From an uncultured Christensenella sp. (GTDB lineage: Bacteria > Bacillota > Clostridia > Christensenellales > Borkfalkiaceae), in contig CAJUEO010000001.1 in assembly GCA_910585685.1 (NCBI GenBank), positions 269,428-333,427 on the forward strand: a DNA stretch of 64,000 bases, read 5' to 3'. The position numbers and the translations under genes are program-made. Shown piece after piece: positions 1-7,694 of the stretch (positions are counted from its first letter, which is position 1; each line of letters starts with the position of its first letter). The notes beneath the pieces were generated by a model. It was not told the origin of the DNA and did not search any database. It worked only from the letters and a program-made list of their open reading frames with translations.

Positions 1-1
1 C

Positions 2-241
2 AATCAGTATTCCCCTGATTGGGCTGAAAATATCGATAAAGAGGGCACGTTTGAAAACTTGTTCTATGAAATGATAAAGAAAAATACCATTTCCGATATT
101 TCAACCACAAGAAGAACGCAAATTATCACGGAATACAAGACAGACGATACTGTAACTACCTATAAGAATAGATATCAAGACTTACTTGACCTGAAAAACG
201 ATAATACCAACACAAACAACAATAACAACAGCGGCAATTAA
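2..241 (+). CDS. C-terminal end of an unknown protein (partial)
   Basis: The reading frame is open from the left edge of the window to a TAA at 239-241, so only the last 79 residues are seen. A TTG at 59 could in principle start a 60-residue protein, but the frame continues upstream without a stop and no good ribosome binding site precedes it, so a truncated larger gene is more likely. The visible part is polar, with many Thr, Asp and Lys residues, and ends in a low-complexity Asn-rich tail. There is no membrane segment or recognisable motif. It stops 8 bases before uppP, so the two may share a transcript. Function unknown. Confidence 0.55.
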   Translation, partial: NQYSPDWAENIDKEGTFENLFYEMIKKNTISDISTTRRTQIITEYKTDDTVTTYKNRYQDLLDLKNDNTNTNNNNNSGN

Positions 242-249
242 GGTCTTTT

Positions 250-1074
250 ATGGAAATATGGCAGGCGGTTATTCTCGGCTTAGTGCAGGGATTGACTGAA
301 TTTTTACCCGTATCATCGTCGGGGCACATAGCATTTTTTCAAGGTATATTCGGAATAAGCGAAAGCGACATAGCTCTGTTTTTCACTATAATTCTGCACC
401 TTGGCACGCTTGTCGCAGTCTGCGTCATATTCTGGCGCGATATTCTCGACCTGTTCAAAAAACCTTTTCACACGCTCGGATTTTTAGTTCTTGCAACAAT
501 TCCTGCCGGCTTGGCAGGAATACTGTTCAAGTTATTTGATTTAGACGCGGTTTTGCTAAGTCCGCAGTACATGGGAATAATACTTTGTGTATTTTTCCTC
601 ATTACCGCAACGGTGCTTTTTGTTACCGAAATGGTGGTAAAGCGCAGGCAAAACACTTTGCCGCTCTGTTTCAAAACGGTAATTCCAATGGGGCTTGCTC
701 AGGCTCTTGCCGTGCTTCCGGGAATATCGAGAAGCGGCTCCACAATCTGTGCAGGCACGCTTGCAGGTTGCAGAAGCGAGGACGTTGCTAAATTCTCGTT
801 CATAATGAGCATACCCGTCATACTCGGCAGTTTTTTAGTCGAGCTTGTAATGGGACTCAAAGACGGGGAAATTCAGCAAAGCTTTATAGACGGCGGCGCA
901 ACCCTCGGTTGGAGCGTGGCGCTCGGCTTTATAGTTTCGGCAATAGCCGGACTGTTTGCAATAAAGGTGATGCTTAAAGTAATAAAAAAGGCAAATTACA
1001 AGTGGTTTAGCTTATATCTCGTCTTACTTTCTGTAACTTGTCTTGTATTGCATTTTACCTATTTTAACGTATAA
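250..1074 (+). CDS. uppP: Undecaprenyl-diphosphatase UppP (BacA family)
   Basis: This integral membrane enzyme dephosphorylates undecaprenyl diphosphate to regenerate the lipid carrier for cell-wall precursors; overexpression of the family gives bacitracin resistance. The 274-residue length is typical. Both signature motifs are visible: EFLPVSSSGH at residues 17-26, holding the catalytic Glu and Ser, and LPGISRSGSTI near residue 155, with the essential Arg. Hydrophobic segments span most of the chain. The ATG at 250 matches the conserved N-terminus (MEIWQAVILGLVQGLTE). A strong hairpin terminator follows at 1076-1104, so it is the last gene of its transcript. Confidence 0.96.
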   Translation: MEIWQAVILGLVQGLTEFLPVSSSGHIAFFQGIFGISESDIALFFTIILHLGTLVAVCVIFWRDILDLFKKPFHTLGFLVLATIPAGLAGILFKLFDLDAVLLSPQYMGIILCVFFLITATVLFVTEMVVKRRQNTLPLCFKTVIPMGLAQALAVLPGISRSGSTICAGTLAGCRSEDVAKFSFIMSIPVILGSFLVELVMGLKDGEIQQSFIDGGATLGWSVALGFIVSAIAGLFAIKVMLKVIKKANYKWFSLYLVLLSVTCLVLHFTYFNV

Positions 1075-1075
1075 T

Positions 1076-1104
1076 AAAAGACGGGTTTAAACCCGTCTTT
1101 TTTC
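1076..1104 (+). terminator. Rho-independent terminator after uppP
   Basis: The perfect palindrome GACGGGTTTAAACCCGTC (1080-1097) is followed by a T-run; the A-run before it means it may also work on the minus strand. Confidence 0.85.
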
Positions 1105-1206
1105 TTGTAAATTTTACAGGAAGTTTGTAAAAACATAGGTAAATTTTACTTTATTTACGCCGATTTTTATTATATAATTAATTTAGAAAATGAATAGGAG
1201 AATACT

Positions 1207-1986
1207 ATGCAAGAAATTTTGGTCGTTGACAATCTGACAAAGACTTTTAAACTTTCGCGCAAGCAGCAACGTATCGAAAAGACGGATAAGTCTTTAAAAG
1301 TTGCCGTGGATAAGTTGAGTTTTACAGCGTATAAAGGTGAAATTTTCGGGCTTCTGGGTCCCAACGGCGCAGGCAAAACCACAACTCTCCGTATGCTTGC
1401 GACACTAATAAAGCCCGACTCGGGCAATGCGGTTGTCGACGGTAAAAATATCGTTACCGAGGACGGAGAGGTTAGAAAAAAGATAGGTTTTTTGACCAGC
1501 GAACTCAAATTAGAGGACTTTTTTACGCCCAATTACATTTACGACTTTTTCAGTGATTTGTACGGCGTCGAACCTGCAATACGCGACGCTCGCAAAAAGG
1601 ACTTATTCGAAAAATTCGGTATCGATAAGTTTGCCGAAGTAAAAATTGCCAACCTTTCGACGGGTATGAAGCAAAAAATATCGCTCGTAATATCGATAGT
1701 TCACGACCCCGAGCTTTTAATTTTCGACGAGCCTACCAACGGACTCGACGTTCTGACGGCAAAGGTAGTGACCGACTTTTTGCAGGAATTGCGCAATCAG
1801 GGCAAGACTATTATACTTTCGACGCATATTTTCAGCCTTGTCGAAAAGCTGTGCGACAGGGTGGGCGTAATCATTGACGGCAGGCTTGTCGCGCTTGATA
1901 CCCTTGCAAACCTTACCGTTGAAAAGAATATCGAGCAGGTATTTTTTGACCTGTATGCGAGCGTAATGGGAGAGGACAGAGTATGA
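1207..1986 (+). CDS. ABC transporter ATP-binding protein (NatA-like)
   Basis: This is the cytoplasmic ATPase of an ABC-2 type exporter, paired with the permease that overlaps its end (ATGA at 1983-1986). Walker A GPNGAGKTTT lies near residue 51, the ABC signature LSTGMKQKI near 150, and Walker B LLIFDEPTNGLD near 170-181, followed by the switch His in STHIF. The N-terminus has a charged insert of about 15 residues between the first two strands, as NatA/CcmA-type proteins often do. NatAB of Bacillus exports sodium, but the substrate cannot be read from sequence, so the name describes family only. The ribosome site AGGAG lies at 1196-1200, and a TATAAT (1173-1178) without a clear -35 lies upstream. 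Confidence 0.9.
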   Translation: MQEILVVDNLTKTFKLSRKQQRIEKTDKSLKVAVDKLSFTAYKGEIFGLLGPNGAGKTTTLRMLATLIKPDSGNAVVDGKNIVTEDGEVRKKIGFLTSELKLEDFFTPNYIYDFFSDLYGVEPAIRDARKKDLFEKFGIDKFAEVKIANLSTGMKQKISLVISIVHDPELLIFDEPTNGLDVLTAKVVTDFLQELRNQGKTIILSTHIFSLVEKLCDRVGVIIDGRLVALDTLANLTVEKNIEQVFFDLYASVMGEDRV

Positions 1987-3122
1987 AAAGTTTATTTACG
2001 ATAGTACAAAAAGAATTTAAGCGCTTTTTTACAGATAAGCGCATGATTATTACGATATTTTTGCCTGGCATACTTATATATGCAATTTACTCTCTTATGG
2101 GCGGTATAGTGGGGAATATGACGGAAACCGACAAGGACTATAAGCCCACCGCGTACGTCATAAATATGCCGGACAGCCTTTCGGCGGTAATGGAAGAGGC
2201 GTTCAGCCTTCAAACTGAAGATATTTCCGAAGAGGAAGCAAAACAGCTTATTACTGATTCCGAGCTGGATATTTACATCGTGTTTCCTCAGAACTTTACT
2301 ACGTCAATAGGCTCGACGCCCACACCCGACGTAAAGATGTACTATAACTCTGCTTCGACAAATTCATTTACAGCCTATTCGCTTGCTATGGCGTTTTTAA
2401 ACAGAATAAATACGTCGGCATTCACAATAAATAACGCGCTCGAAAAATTTGATTTGGCTAAAACAAGCGACGTTTCTTCTCAGATTTTGTCAACAATGGT
2501 GCCCATGCTTATGTTTGCGCTGCTTGCCTCGGCTTGTATGTCGGTTGCTCCTGAATCGATAGCAGGGGAGAAAGAGCGCGGAACTATGGCAACCATGCTT
2601 ATAACGCCCGTAAAGCGCAGTGAAATAGCGCTTGGTAAAATTATAAGCTTAAGCTGTTTTGCTCTGCTCAGCGGCATTTCGAGCTTCCTCGGCGTAATCT
2701 TTGCGTTGCCGAATTTAATGCAGGGAATGATAAACGCCGAAACCGCAATTATGTATAACGTTGGGGACTACTTCTTGATTTTGGCAATAGTAATATCGGT
2801 TGTGCTTGCGCTGATTTCGGCTTTCTCGGTAATATCTGCCCTTGCAAAAAGCGTAAAAGAAGCGGCGGCGTTCATAAGTCCTCTTATGATTGTTGTAATT
2901 TTGCTGGGTATGGGAACTATGCTTCTCGGCTCGAACCCTGCCGTCGGCTATTATCTTATACCCCTTGTAGGCAGCGGAATAGCTATGGCTTCGATAATGT
3001 CGTTCAGCTCGTCGCTGCTCGGCATATGGCTGTCGATAATTTCCAACCTTGTGATTGCCGCAGGCTTTGTGGTGTTGCTTGCGTTTATGTTCAAGAGCGA
3101 AAGAATAATGTTTAAAAAGTAA
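1983..3122 (+). CDS. ABC-2 type permease (NatB-like)
   Basis: Membrane partner of the preceding ATPase; they overlap by 4 bases, implying translational coupling. The 379-residue protein has the ABC-2 permease layout: one membrane segment at about residues 20-45, an extracytoplasmic domain of about 120 residues, then five or six segments at about 170-375. The ESIAGEKERGTMATML stretch matches the cytoplasmic coupling loop conserved in the NatB/YhgE group. The exported substrate is unknown. A hairpin follows 7 bases after the stop. Confidence 0.88.
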   Translation: MKSLFTIVQKEFKRFFTDKRMIITIFLPGILIYAIYSLMGGIVGNMTETDKDYKPTAYVINMPDSLSAVMEEAFSLQTEDISEEEAKQLITDSELDIYIVFPQNFTTSIGSTPTPDVKMYYNSASTNSFTAYSLAMAFLNRINTSAFTINNALEKFDLAKTSDVSSQILSTMVPMLMFALLASACMSVAPESIAGEKERGTMATMLITPVKRSEIALGKIISLSCFALLSGISSFLGVIFALPNLMQGMINAETAIMYNVGDYFLILAIVISVVLALISAFSVISALAKSVKEAAAFISPLMIVVILLGMGTMLLGSNPAVGYYLIPLVGSGIAMASIMSFSSSLLGIWLSIISNLVIAAGFVVLLAFMFKSERIMFKK

Positions 3123-3129
3123 GAAAAAG

Positions 3130-3153
3130 CCTCTCGCAAATAATTGCGAGAGG
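3130..3153. terminator. Bidirectional terminator between natB-like gene (+) and SRP RNA (-)
   Basis: Ten-base-pair stem CCTCTCGCAA / TTGCGAGAGG with a four-base loop. On the minus strand it is followed by CTTTTTCTT, so it ends the SRP RNA transcript well; on the plus strand the T-run is weaker (TAATTTT). Confidence 0.8.
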
Positions 3154-3168
3154 TAATTTTCTAATAAA

Positions 3169-3434
3169 CTGTGCAGTCTTTTTTGCCGAAACAAGCCGAA
3201 GCGTAAACCTTACAGGTAGCTCCGCCAAAGCAACCTTATGGCACACCGAACGGGCTGTTTAGTGCTGCTACATCCCTGTCCTGACACGGTTCGCAGTTGT
3301 CGGTTGCATAAGACCTTGAAATCAACACCCCTTATAAGGCGCAGCCTTCCACATGCTTCGTCGGGAAAGACATTCAGTCCTGCTATTGCGGATTGCAGGT
3401 TCAGGGCACCGCAAACTCCCCACTTAGCACAGCT
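3169..3434 (-). ncRNA. ffs: Signal recognition particle RNA, large bacterial type
   Basis: Scaffold RNA that binds Ffh and targets nascent membrane proteins. Read on the minus strand, the sequence has the Firmicutes SRP hallmarks: TGCTAAGTGGGGAG with GCGGTGCCCTG and CCTGCAATCCGC (Alu-domain side), then GGTGTTGA, and the Ffh-binding helix 8 as GTGTCAGG-ACA-GGGA-TGT-AGCAGCA, followed by TCGGTGTGCC and GGTTGC. The 5' CTGTGC pairs with GCACAG at the 3' end (3169-3174), which sets the approximate ends. The apical tetraloop is GGGA (GNRA class) instead of the usual GGAA. A promoter lies just upstream and a terminator just downstream. The plus-strand reading frame over this stretch is not a gene. 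Ends are good to a few bases. Confidence 0.93.
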
Positions 3435-3439
3435 AAATT

Positions 3440-3468
3440 ATTGTAGCATTTAGCGCAAAAATTTGCAA
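3440..3468 (-). promoter_or_regulatory. SigA promoter of the SRP RNA
   Basis: On the minus strand -35 TTGCAA (3463-3468), 17-base spacer, -10 TACAAT (3440-3445); this predicts transcription starting near 3433, at the 5' end of the RNA. Confidence 0.75.
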
Positions 3469-3567
3469 GCTATTTTACCCAAAAACCATATTTTTAACTT
3501 TAATTGGTAATAGCTTGACAATTTAAAGTCGATAATTTAAACTATAATTTAAGAAAAGGAGAAATAT

Positions 3568-4401
3568 ATGTCGGAAAATTGTTCGCACGATTGTTCCTCT
3601 TGCGGCGAGAACTGTTCTTCGCGCAAGCCCAAAAGTTTGATAAAAAAGCCACACGCAATGAGCGATATAAAAAAAGTTATTGCCGTAGTCAGCGGTAAGG
3701 GCGGAGTGGGTAAGTCGATGACTTGCGCCCTGCTTGCCGCCGCCGCTCAAAACAACGGCAAAGTAACCGCGGTTATGGACGCCGATATTACGGGCCCGTC
3801 AATTCCCCGAATGTTTGGCGCGCACGAACACGCCGTCGGGTCTGAAAATGGCATTTTGCCCGTAGTAACCGAAGGCGGAGTACAAATTATGTCGATGAAC
3901 GTGCTTTTGGAAAACGAAAACGAGCCGGTTGTTTGGCGCGGCTCGCTGATTTCGGGTACGGTTCTGCAATTCTGGACGGACGTAATATGGACGGGCGTGG
4001 ACATAATGTTTATAGATATGCCCCCCGGCACGGGTGACGTGCCGCTTACGGTATTTCAGAGCATTCCCATAGACGGCGTGGTTGTAGTGACAACGCCGCA
4101 GGATTTAGTGGGTATGATAGTTCAGAAAGCTGTAAATATGGCAAATATGATGAACGTACCCATACTCGGAATAGTTGAAAATATGAGCTATATCAAGTGT
4201 CCCGACTGCGGCAGACACATAAGCGTTTTCGGTGACAGCAAGGTCGACGCACTCGCTCTGGAATACGGAATTCCCAACGTCGCAAAGTTACCCATCGACC
4301 CCGAACTTACAAACGCAGCCGACAGCGGTGCGATAGAAAATTTCGAAAATAACTACCTTTCGGAGTTCTTTAAAAAATTAGCTAAAAAAGTTAAGGTGTA
4401 A
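3568..4401 (+). CDS. apbC: Mrp/NBP35-family iron-sulfur carrier ATPase
   Basis: P-loop ATPase of the Mrp/ApbC/Nbp35 group, which binds and transfers Fe-S clusters in the cytoplasm. The deviant Walker A SGKGGVGKSM is at about residues 42-51, the switch region DADITGPSIPR follows, and PPGTGD lies near 150. The metal-binding CPDCG pair is at Cys211 and Cys214. The N-terminus adds a Cys-rich leader (Cys at 5, 9, 12, 16) resembling the ferredoxin-like N-terminal extension of Nbp35-type proteins. Length 277 is typical. Ribosome site AAGGAG at 3556-3561. A terminator follows at 4422, so it is probably monocistronic. The exact client protein is not evident. Confidence 0.9.
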   Translation: MSENCSHDCSSCGENCSSRKPKSLIKKPHAMSDIKKVIAVVSGKGGVGKSMTCALLAAAAQNNGKVTAVMDADITGPSIPRMFGAHEHAVGSENGILPVVTEGGVQIMSMNVLLENENEPVVWRGSLISGTVLQFWTDVIWTGVDIMFIDMPPGTGDVPLTVFQSIPIDGVVVVTTPQDLVGMIVQKAVNMANMMNVPILGIVENMSYIKCPDCGRHISVFGDSKVDALALEYGIPNVAKLPIDPELTNAADSGAIENFENNYLSEFFKKLAKKVKV

Positions 4402-4421
4402 ACAAAACAGACAATCAAAAC

Positions 4422-4470
4422 AATACGCTGCGTAGTGGGGTGCGCAGCGTATTTCAATTATTTTTTAATT
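4422..4470 (+). terminator. Terminator after the Mrp-like gene
   Basis: Stem AATACGCTGCG (4422-4432) / CGCAGCGTATT (4443-4453), followed by a T-rich tract (4461-4470). Confidence 0.8.
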
Positions 4471-4483
4471 TATATTTTTGCGT

Positions 4484-4530
4484 GTACAAAAGTTTTGAAC
4501 TTTCGCGTATATTATACATTCAATTTGTAC
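4484..4530. promoter_or_regulatory. Inverted repeat upstream of small XRE regulator (possible operator)
   Basis: GTACAAA at 4484-4490 and TTTGTAC at 4524-4530 form 7-base arms 40 bases apart around an AT-rich stretch with -10-like sequences. The placement suits autoregulation by the XRE gene that starts at 4545, but no matching -35 is clear. Inference only. Confidence 0.35.
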
Positions 4531-4544
4531 ATTTGATAGGTATA

Positions 4545-4751
4545 ATGAAGACAAAAATCGCTGAAAATATCAAATTCTATCGCAAACAATTAGGTATGAC
4601 TCAGGACGAACTTGCCCAAAAGCTGAACGGTAAAAAAAGCCTCGTGTCAAATTACGAAACGGGGTACAGTACCCCCGATATTTATACGCTCTGCGTCTTA
4701 GCGGAGATATTTGACGTATCGCTTGACGAGCTTGTCGAGTATGAAAAATGA
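4545..4751 (+). CDS. Small XRE-family helix-turn-helix regulator
   Basis: A 68-residue protein consisting of a single Cro/C1-type helix-turn-helix: MTQDELAQKLNGKKSLVSNY forms the DNA-binding helices, and the C-terminal helix FDVSLDELVEYEK is the usual end of stand-alone XRE domains. The reading frame is open further upstream (from 4440) but the ATG at 4545 gives the conserved MKTKIAENIKFYRKQLG start, and the upstream part is low-complexity and overlaps the promoter region and terminator. No good Shine-Dalgarno is visible (GATAGG only). It is isolated, between a terminator and a convergent operon, so its target is unknown. Confidence 0.8.
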   Translation: MKTKIAENIKFYRKQLGMTQDELAQKLNGKKSLVSNYETGYSTPDIYTLCVLAEIFDVSLDELVEYEK

Positions 4752-4781
4752 TAAAAACCGCACGATTTTAATTTCGCGCGG

Positions 4782-5507
4782 TTAATTTTTTTCAGGCAAA
4801 AATTTCCAGTACCGTACGGGCATATAGCCCTTCATCTGTTTCTCGTGCGGTCGCGATTTGATATTTACGGCGTTGTAATAGCATTTCCAAAGCGTTTCAA
4901 ACGTCTTTTCGTATTCCGAAAGATATACTTCGGCTTCCCCGACGTGCGCAATAACCCAACTGTGCCCGTCGTACATGCCCGCAAGCTTCCGCTTTAAATC
5001 GTGAATGACAAATTTTTCGCTTGCAAATCTTTCTGCAAAGTGCGGCATAAGCAAGTCTGTAATGTCGTTGTCGGGGGAGTAAGGGGCGTAAAGTGCGCCG
5101 CTCGAACTTTCCATAAACCGTAAAAATCCCTTCATACGGTGCGTTTCTCCCGTAACTTTATATAAAATATCGTTAAATTCAATTACCTGCGGCAGGTTGT
5201 ACGCCTTTTTAATCGCCGCCTTGCGCTCGAAAACAAGTTTTATATACTCGAACGCAATCTGTTCTTTAAGTCCGTCGCAGCTCCTTAGCACGCTTACAAC
5301 GTCGGGCACGCCCTCAACGTCGTACCTTTGAATACCGCGCTGTATGCGTCGGCTCTTTTCGAGGTCGGTTTCAACTTTCACAATTTGGCTGTCGAGCGCA
5401 AGCTGAACTTCGCTGTCGGACGTAATTATACAATCGGTTTGAAAATACGCGTCGAAAACCGCCGAAAAGAAACTATCGCACGTTCCGTCACAAATAAAAA
5501 TTTTCAT
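4782..5507 (-). CDS. TIGR03915/DUF4130 family putative DNA-repair protein
   Basis: Second gene of a two-gene minus-strand operon with the radical SAM gene upstream (29 bases apart). The 241-residue protein begins MKIFICDGTCDSFFSAVFDAYF and contains the DUF4130 features: EIKL-type helical middle, HRMKGFLRF near residue 120, which aligns with the conserved RM.GFVRF core, and DNDITDLLMPHFAERF. The family is found next to the TIGR03916 radical SAM protein and is annotated as a probable DNA metabolism protein; a link to uracil-DNA glycosylases is known from fusions. The biochemical activity has not been established as far as I know. Acting together with its neighbour on damaged or modified DNA is an inference from that pairing. 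Confidence 0.85.
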   Translation of the reverse strand: MKIFICDGTCDSFFSAVFDAYFQTDCIITSDSEVQLALDSQIVKVETDLEKSRRIQRGIQRYDVEGVPDVVSVLRSCDGLKEQIAFEYIKLVFERKAAIKKAYNLPQVIEFNDILYKVTGETHRMKGFLRFMESSSGALYAPYSPDNDITDLLMPHFAERFASEKFVIHDLKRKLAGMYDGHSWVIAHVGEAEVYLSEYEKTFETLWKCYYNAVNIKSRPHEKQMKGYMPVRYWKFLPEKN

Positions 5508-5536
5508 CTCGGATATTTTGTGTATTTAAAAGCGCT

Positions 5537-6793
5537 CTATACTTCCCCCGTCAGTGCCGACAGCGCGACAGCCGAGTTCGAAAACATACTAAGCTGCTCG
5601 GTTACTTCGTTTTTTCCGTCCAAAAGCAGTGCGGTCTGAACCTGCGACAAGCTTTCCGAGCCGTAAAACTTGCCTCCGCAGGTTATAAAATGCTTTGCTC
5701 GCTTCAACACTATGCGCATTTTTGCAAGGTTGTCAAAATCAAGCTTTGAAAATTTTCGTGCCTCTATAATTTTGTATGCGCTCTTTGCGCCTATGCCCGG
5801 CACTCGCAACAGGGTTGCAAGCGGCGCGGTATTTACTTCAACGGGGAAGAGGTGCATATTTCTCAGTGCCCAGGCGCATTTCGGGTCGTATTCGTAGGAT
5901 AAGTTTTCACCTTCTCCGACTATTTCCGCAACGTCGAAGCCGTAATATCTTATAAGCCAATCGGCTTGATACAGCCTATGTTCCCTCAACAGTCCTGCGC
6001 CTACGGCAGGAAGCTTGTTGCTTTGCACGACGGGAATGTATGAGGAGTAGTAGACCCTTTTCAGTCCCATATTTCGGTATAGCGACTCGGTAAGCTGCAA
6101 AATTTGTCCGTCCGTTTCGGGTGATGCGCCTATAATCATCTGCGTAGTCTGACCGGCAGGTAAAACTCTGTTTTGCCGCACCTTGTTTTCCTTGTCATAG
6201 GTAATTGCGTCGCGCAAATTCTTCATGGGCAGCAATAGGCTCTGTTTTGTCTTTTGCGGCGCAAGCATTTTAAGCGATTTTTCGCTTGGCAGTTCTATGT
6301 TATAGCTCATTCTGTCCACAAGCCGCGCCGCCTTAAATACAAGCGTTTCGTCGGCGTGAGGAATGCCCTTCAAGTGAATATAGCCGTTAAAATTATATAC
6401 TTTTCTAAGCTTAATTACGGTTTCGCACAAAAGCTCCATAGTCCTGTTTGGGTTTTCGAACACTGCGGAAGATAGAAAAAGCCCCTCGATATAATTTCTT
6501 CTGTAAAAGTTGATTACAAGCTCGCAAATTTCGTCGGGTGTAACTCTCGCTCTCGGTACGTCTGCGCTTTTTCTGTTTGGGCAGTACTCGCAGTCGTATA
6601 CGCACTCGTTGCTCATCAAAATTTTAAGCAAAGAAATACACCTTCCGTCGGGGGTAAAGGAGTGGCATAATCCCCCGACGGAACCGTTGCCCAATCCGCC
6701 GCCCCTGTTTACCCGATTAGAGCCGGAGGAAGAGCAGGACACGTCATATTTTGCGCTTTCTGTCAAAATTTCAAGTTTATTTGCGTCCAACAT
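5537..6793 (-). CDS. Putative DNA modification/repair radical SAM protein (TIGR03916)
   Basis: 418-residue radical SAM enzyme. The [4Fe-4S] motif CVYDCEYC (Cys64, Cys68, Cys71) is intact, so it should cleave S-adenosylmethionine to make a 5'-deoxyadenosyl radical. A helix-hairpin-helix near residues 325-345 (LLRVPGIGAKSAYKI) is a non-sequence-specific DNA-binding fold, which supports DNA as substrate. The N-terminus carries a Gly/Ser-rich stretch and two further Cys (43, 52). Family members are routinely paired with the DUF4130 protein, as here. The promoter at 6855-6883 and a palindrome at 6834-6847 lie directly upstream, and the ribosome site is AAAGGG. Substrate unknown; spore photoproduct-like repair is only an analogy. 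Confidence 0.88.
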   Translation of the reverse strand: MLDANKLEILTESAKYDVSCSSSGSNRVNRGGGLGNGSVGGLCHSFTPDGRCISLLKILMSNECVYDCEYCPNRKSADVPRARVTPDEICELVINFYRRNYIEGLFLSSAVFENPNRTMELLCETVIKLRKVYNFNGYIHLKGIPHADETLVFKAARLVDRMSYNIELPSEKSLKMLAPQKTKQSLLLPMKNLRDAITYDKENKVRQNRVLPAGQTTQMIIGASPETDGQILQLTESLYRNMGLKRVYYSSYIPVVQSNKLPAVGAGLLREHRLYQADWLIRYYGFDVAEIVGEGENLSYEYDPKCAWALRNMHLFPVEVNTAPLATLLRVPGIGAKSAYKIIEARKFSKLDFDNLAKMRIVLKRAKHFITCGGKFYGSESLSQVQTALLLDGKNEVTEQLSMFSNSAVALSALTGEV

Positions 6794-6833
6794 AGTATTT
6801 CCCTTTTACCGCCTTTAACCCGATAGCGGTAAA

Positions 6834-6847
6834 CAAACAAATGTTTG
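6834..6847. promoter_or_regulatory. CAAAC-N4-GTTTG palindrome at the start of the radical SAM operon (LexA-like?)
   Basis: The 14-base element CAAACAAATGTTTG lies just downstream of the minus-strand -10, where a repressor would block transcription. The 5-4-5 layout matches the Firmicutes LexA box (CGAAC-N4-GTTCG) with A for G in each arm. Suggestive, not proven. Confidence 0.4.
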
Positions 6848-6854
6848 CTTTATT

Positions 6855-6883
6855 ATAATATCACTGAATAAGGGCTTTGTCAA
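6855..6883 (-). promoter_or_regulatory. SigA promoter of the radical SAM/DUF4130 operon
   Basis: On the minus strand -35 TTGACA (6878-6883), 17-base spacer, -10 TATTAT (6855-6860). Confidence 0.75.
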
Positions 6884-6954
6884 GACTTTTTTGCATATTG
6901 ACTAAAAAATTTTTTTATGGTAAAATACTAAAAAGTGGAAGATACGGATAAATT

Positions 6955-6983
6955 TTGAAATTTCACAAATATTTCATTATAAT
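6955..6983 (+). promoter_or_regulatory. SigA promoter of the two-component operon
   Basis: -35 TTGAAA (6955-6960), 17-base spacer, -10 TATAAT (6978-6983), 49 bases before the response regulator start. Confidence 0.75.
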
Positions 6984-7031
6984 ATTAGTTGAATTTAATT
7001 AAGGCGGTTTACAATTAATATGGAGGCTGTT

Positions 7032-7694
7032 ATGAAAGTACTTATAGTTGACGATGAAGAGATGATAAGAGGAGTGTTGAAGGAATACGTCGAGTTCGAG
7101 GGCGGAACCGCGTACGAGGCGGAGGACGGTATGCAGGCGGTAAAGCTGTGCCGTGAAAATGACTTTGACATAATTCTTATGGACGTAATGATGCCTAAGT
7201 TGGACGGATTTTCTGCGGTAAAAGAAATTAAAAAGTTTAAAAATATTCCCGTGATTATGCTGTCTGCGCGCGGAGAGGAGTACGATAAACTCTTTGGGTT
7301 TGAGATAGGTGTGGACGACTATGTTACAAAACCGTTCTCGCCAAAAGAGGTTATGGCGCGCATACACGCAGTGTTGAAGCGCGGTGCTCAGGACGTTTCA
7401 AGCGACGTTGTAACGTTTGAGGGGCTTACTATAGATATGGCGGGCAGAAACGTGTTTGTCGACGGGGAAAAAGCCGAACTTACACCCAAGGAGTACGAAA
7501 TTTTATTCTATTTCGTAAAGAATAAGGGCATTGCTCTCACGCGCGAAAAATTGCTTATGGACGTGTGGGGCTTTGACTTTTACGGAGACGACAGAACGGT
7601 AGACACACATATAAAGATGCTGCGTTCCAACCTGAAACAGTACAGAAAATTTATAGTAACCTTGCGCGGTCTGGGGTATAAGTTTGAGGTATGA
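7032..7694 (+). CDS. OmpR/PhoB-family response regulator
   Basis: 220-residue transcription factor with a receiver domain (residues 1-115) and a winged-helix DNA-binding domain (about 125-220). Acidic pocket residues Asp7-Asp8, phospho-acceptor Asp51 in ILMDVMMPKLDG and Lys in YVTKPFSP are all present. The DNA-binding half has LTPKEYEILFYFVKN and the recognition region DDRTVDTHIKMLRSNLK. The start at 7032 (MKVLIVDDEE) is preferred over an ATG 12 bases upstream because GGAGG at 7022-7026 is properly spaced for it. It overlaps the kinase gene by 11 bases and forms a PhoP/PhoR-type pair; the signal and regulon are not evident. Confidence 0.93.
   Translation: MKVLIVDDEEMIRGVLKEYVEFEGGTAYEAEDGMQAVKLCRENDFDIILMDVMMPKLDGFSAVKEIKKFKNIPVIMLSARGEEYDKLFGFEIGVDDYVTKPFSPKEVMARIHAVLKRGAQDVSSDVVTFEGLTIDMAGRNVFVDGEKAELTPKEYEILFYFVKNKGIALTREKLLMDVWGFDFYGDDRTVDTHIKMLRSNLKQYRKFIVTLRGLGYKFEV

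Noticed and set aside
3238..3453. Open reading frame of 71 codons on the plus strand
   Set aside because: It is the antisense of the SRP RNA; its sequence is explained by conserved RNA helices and it has no ribosome site.
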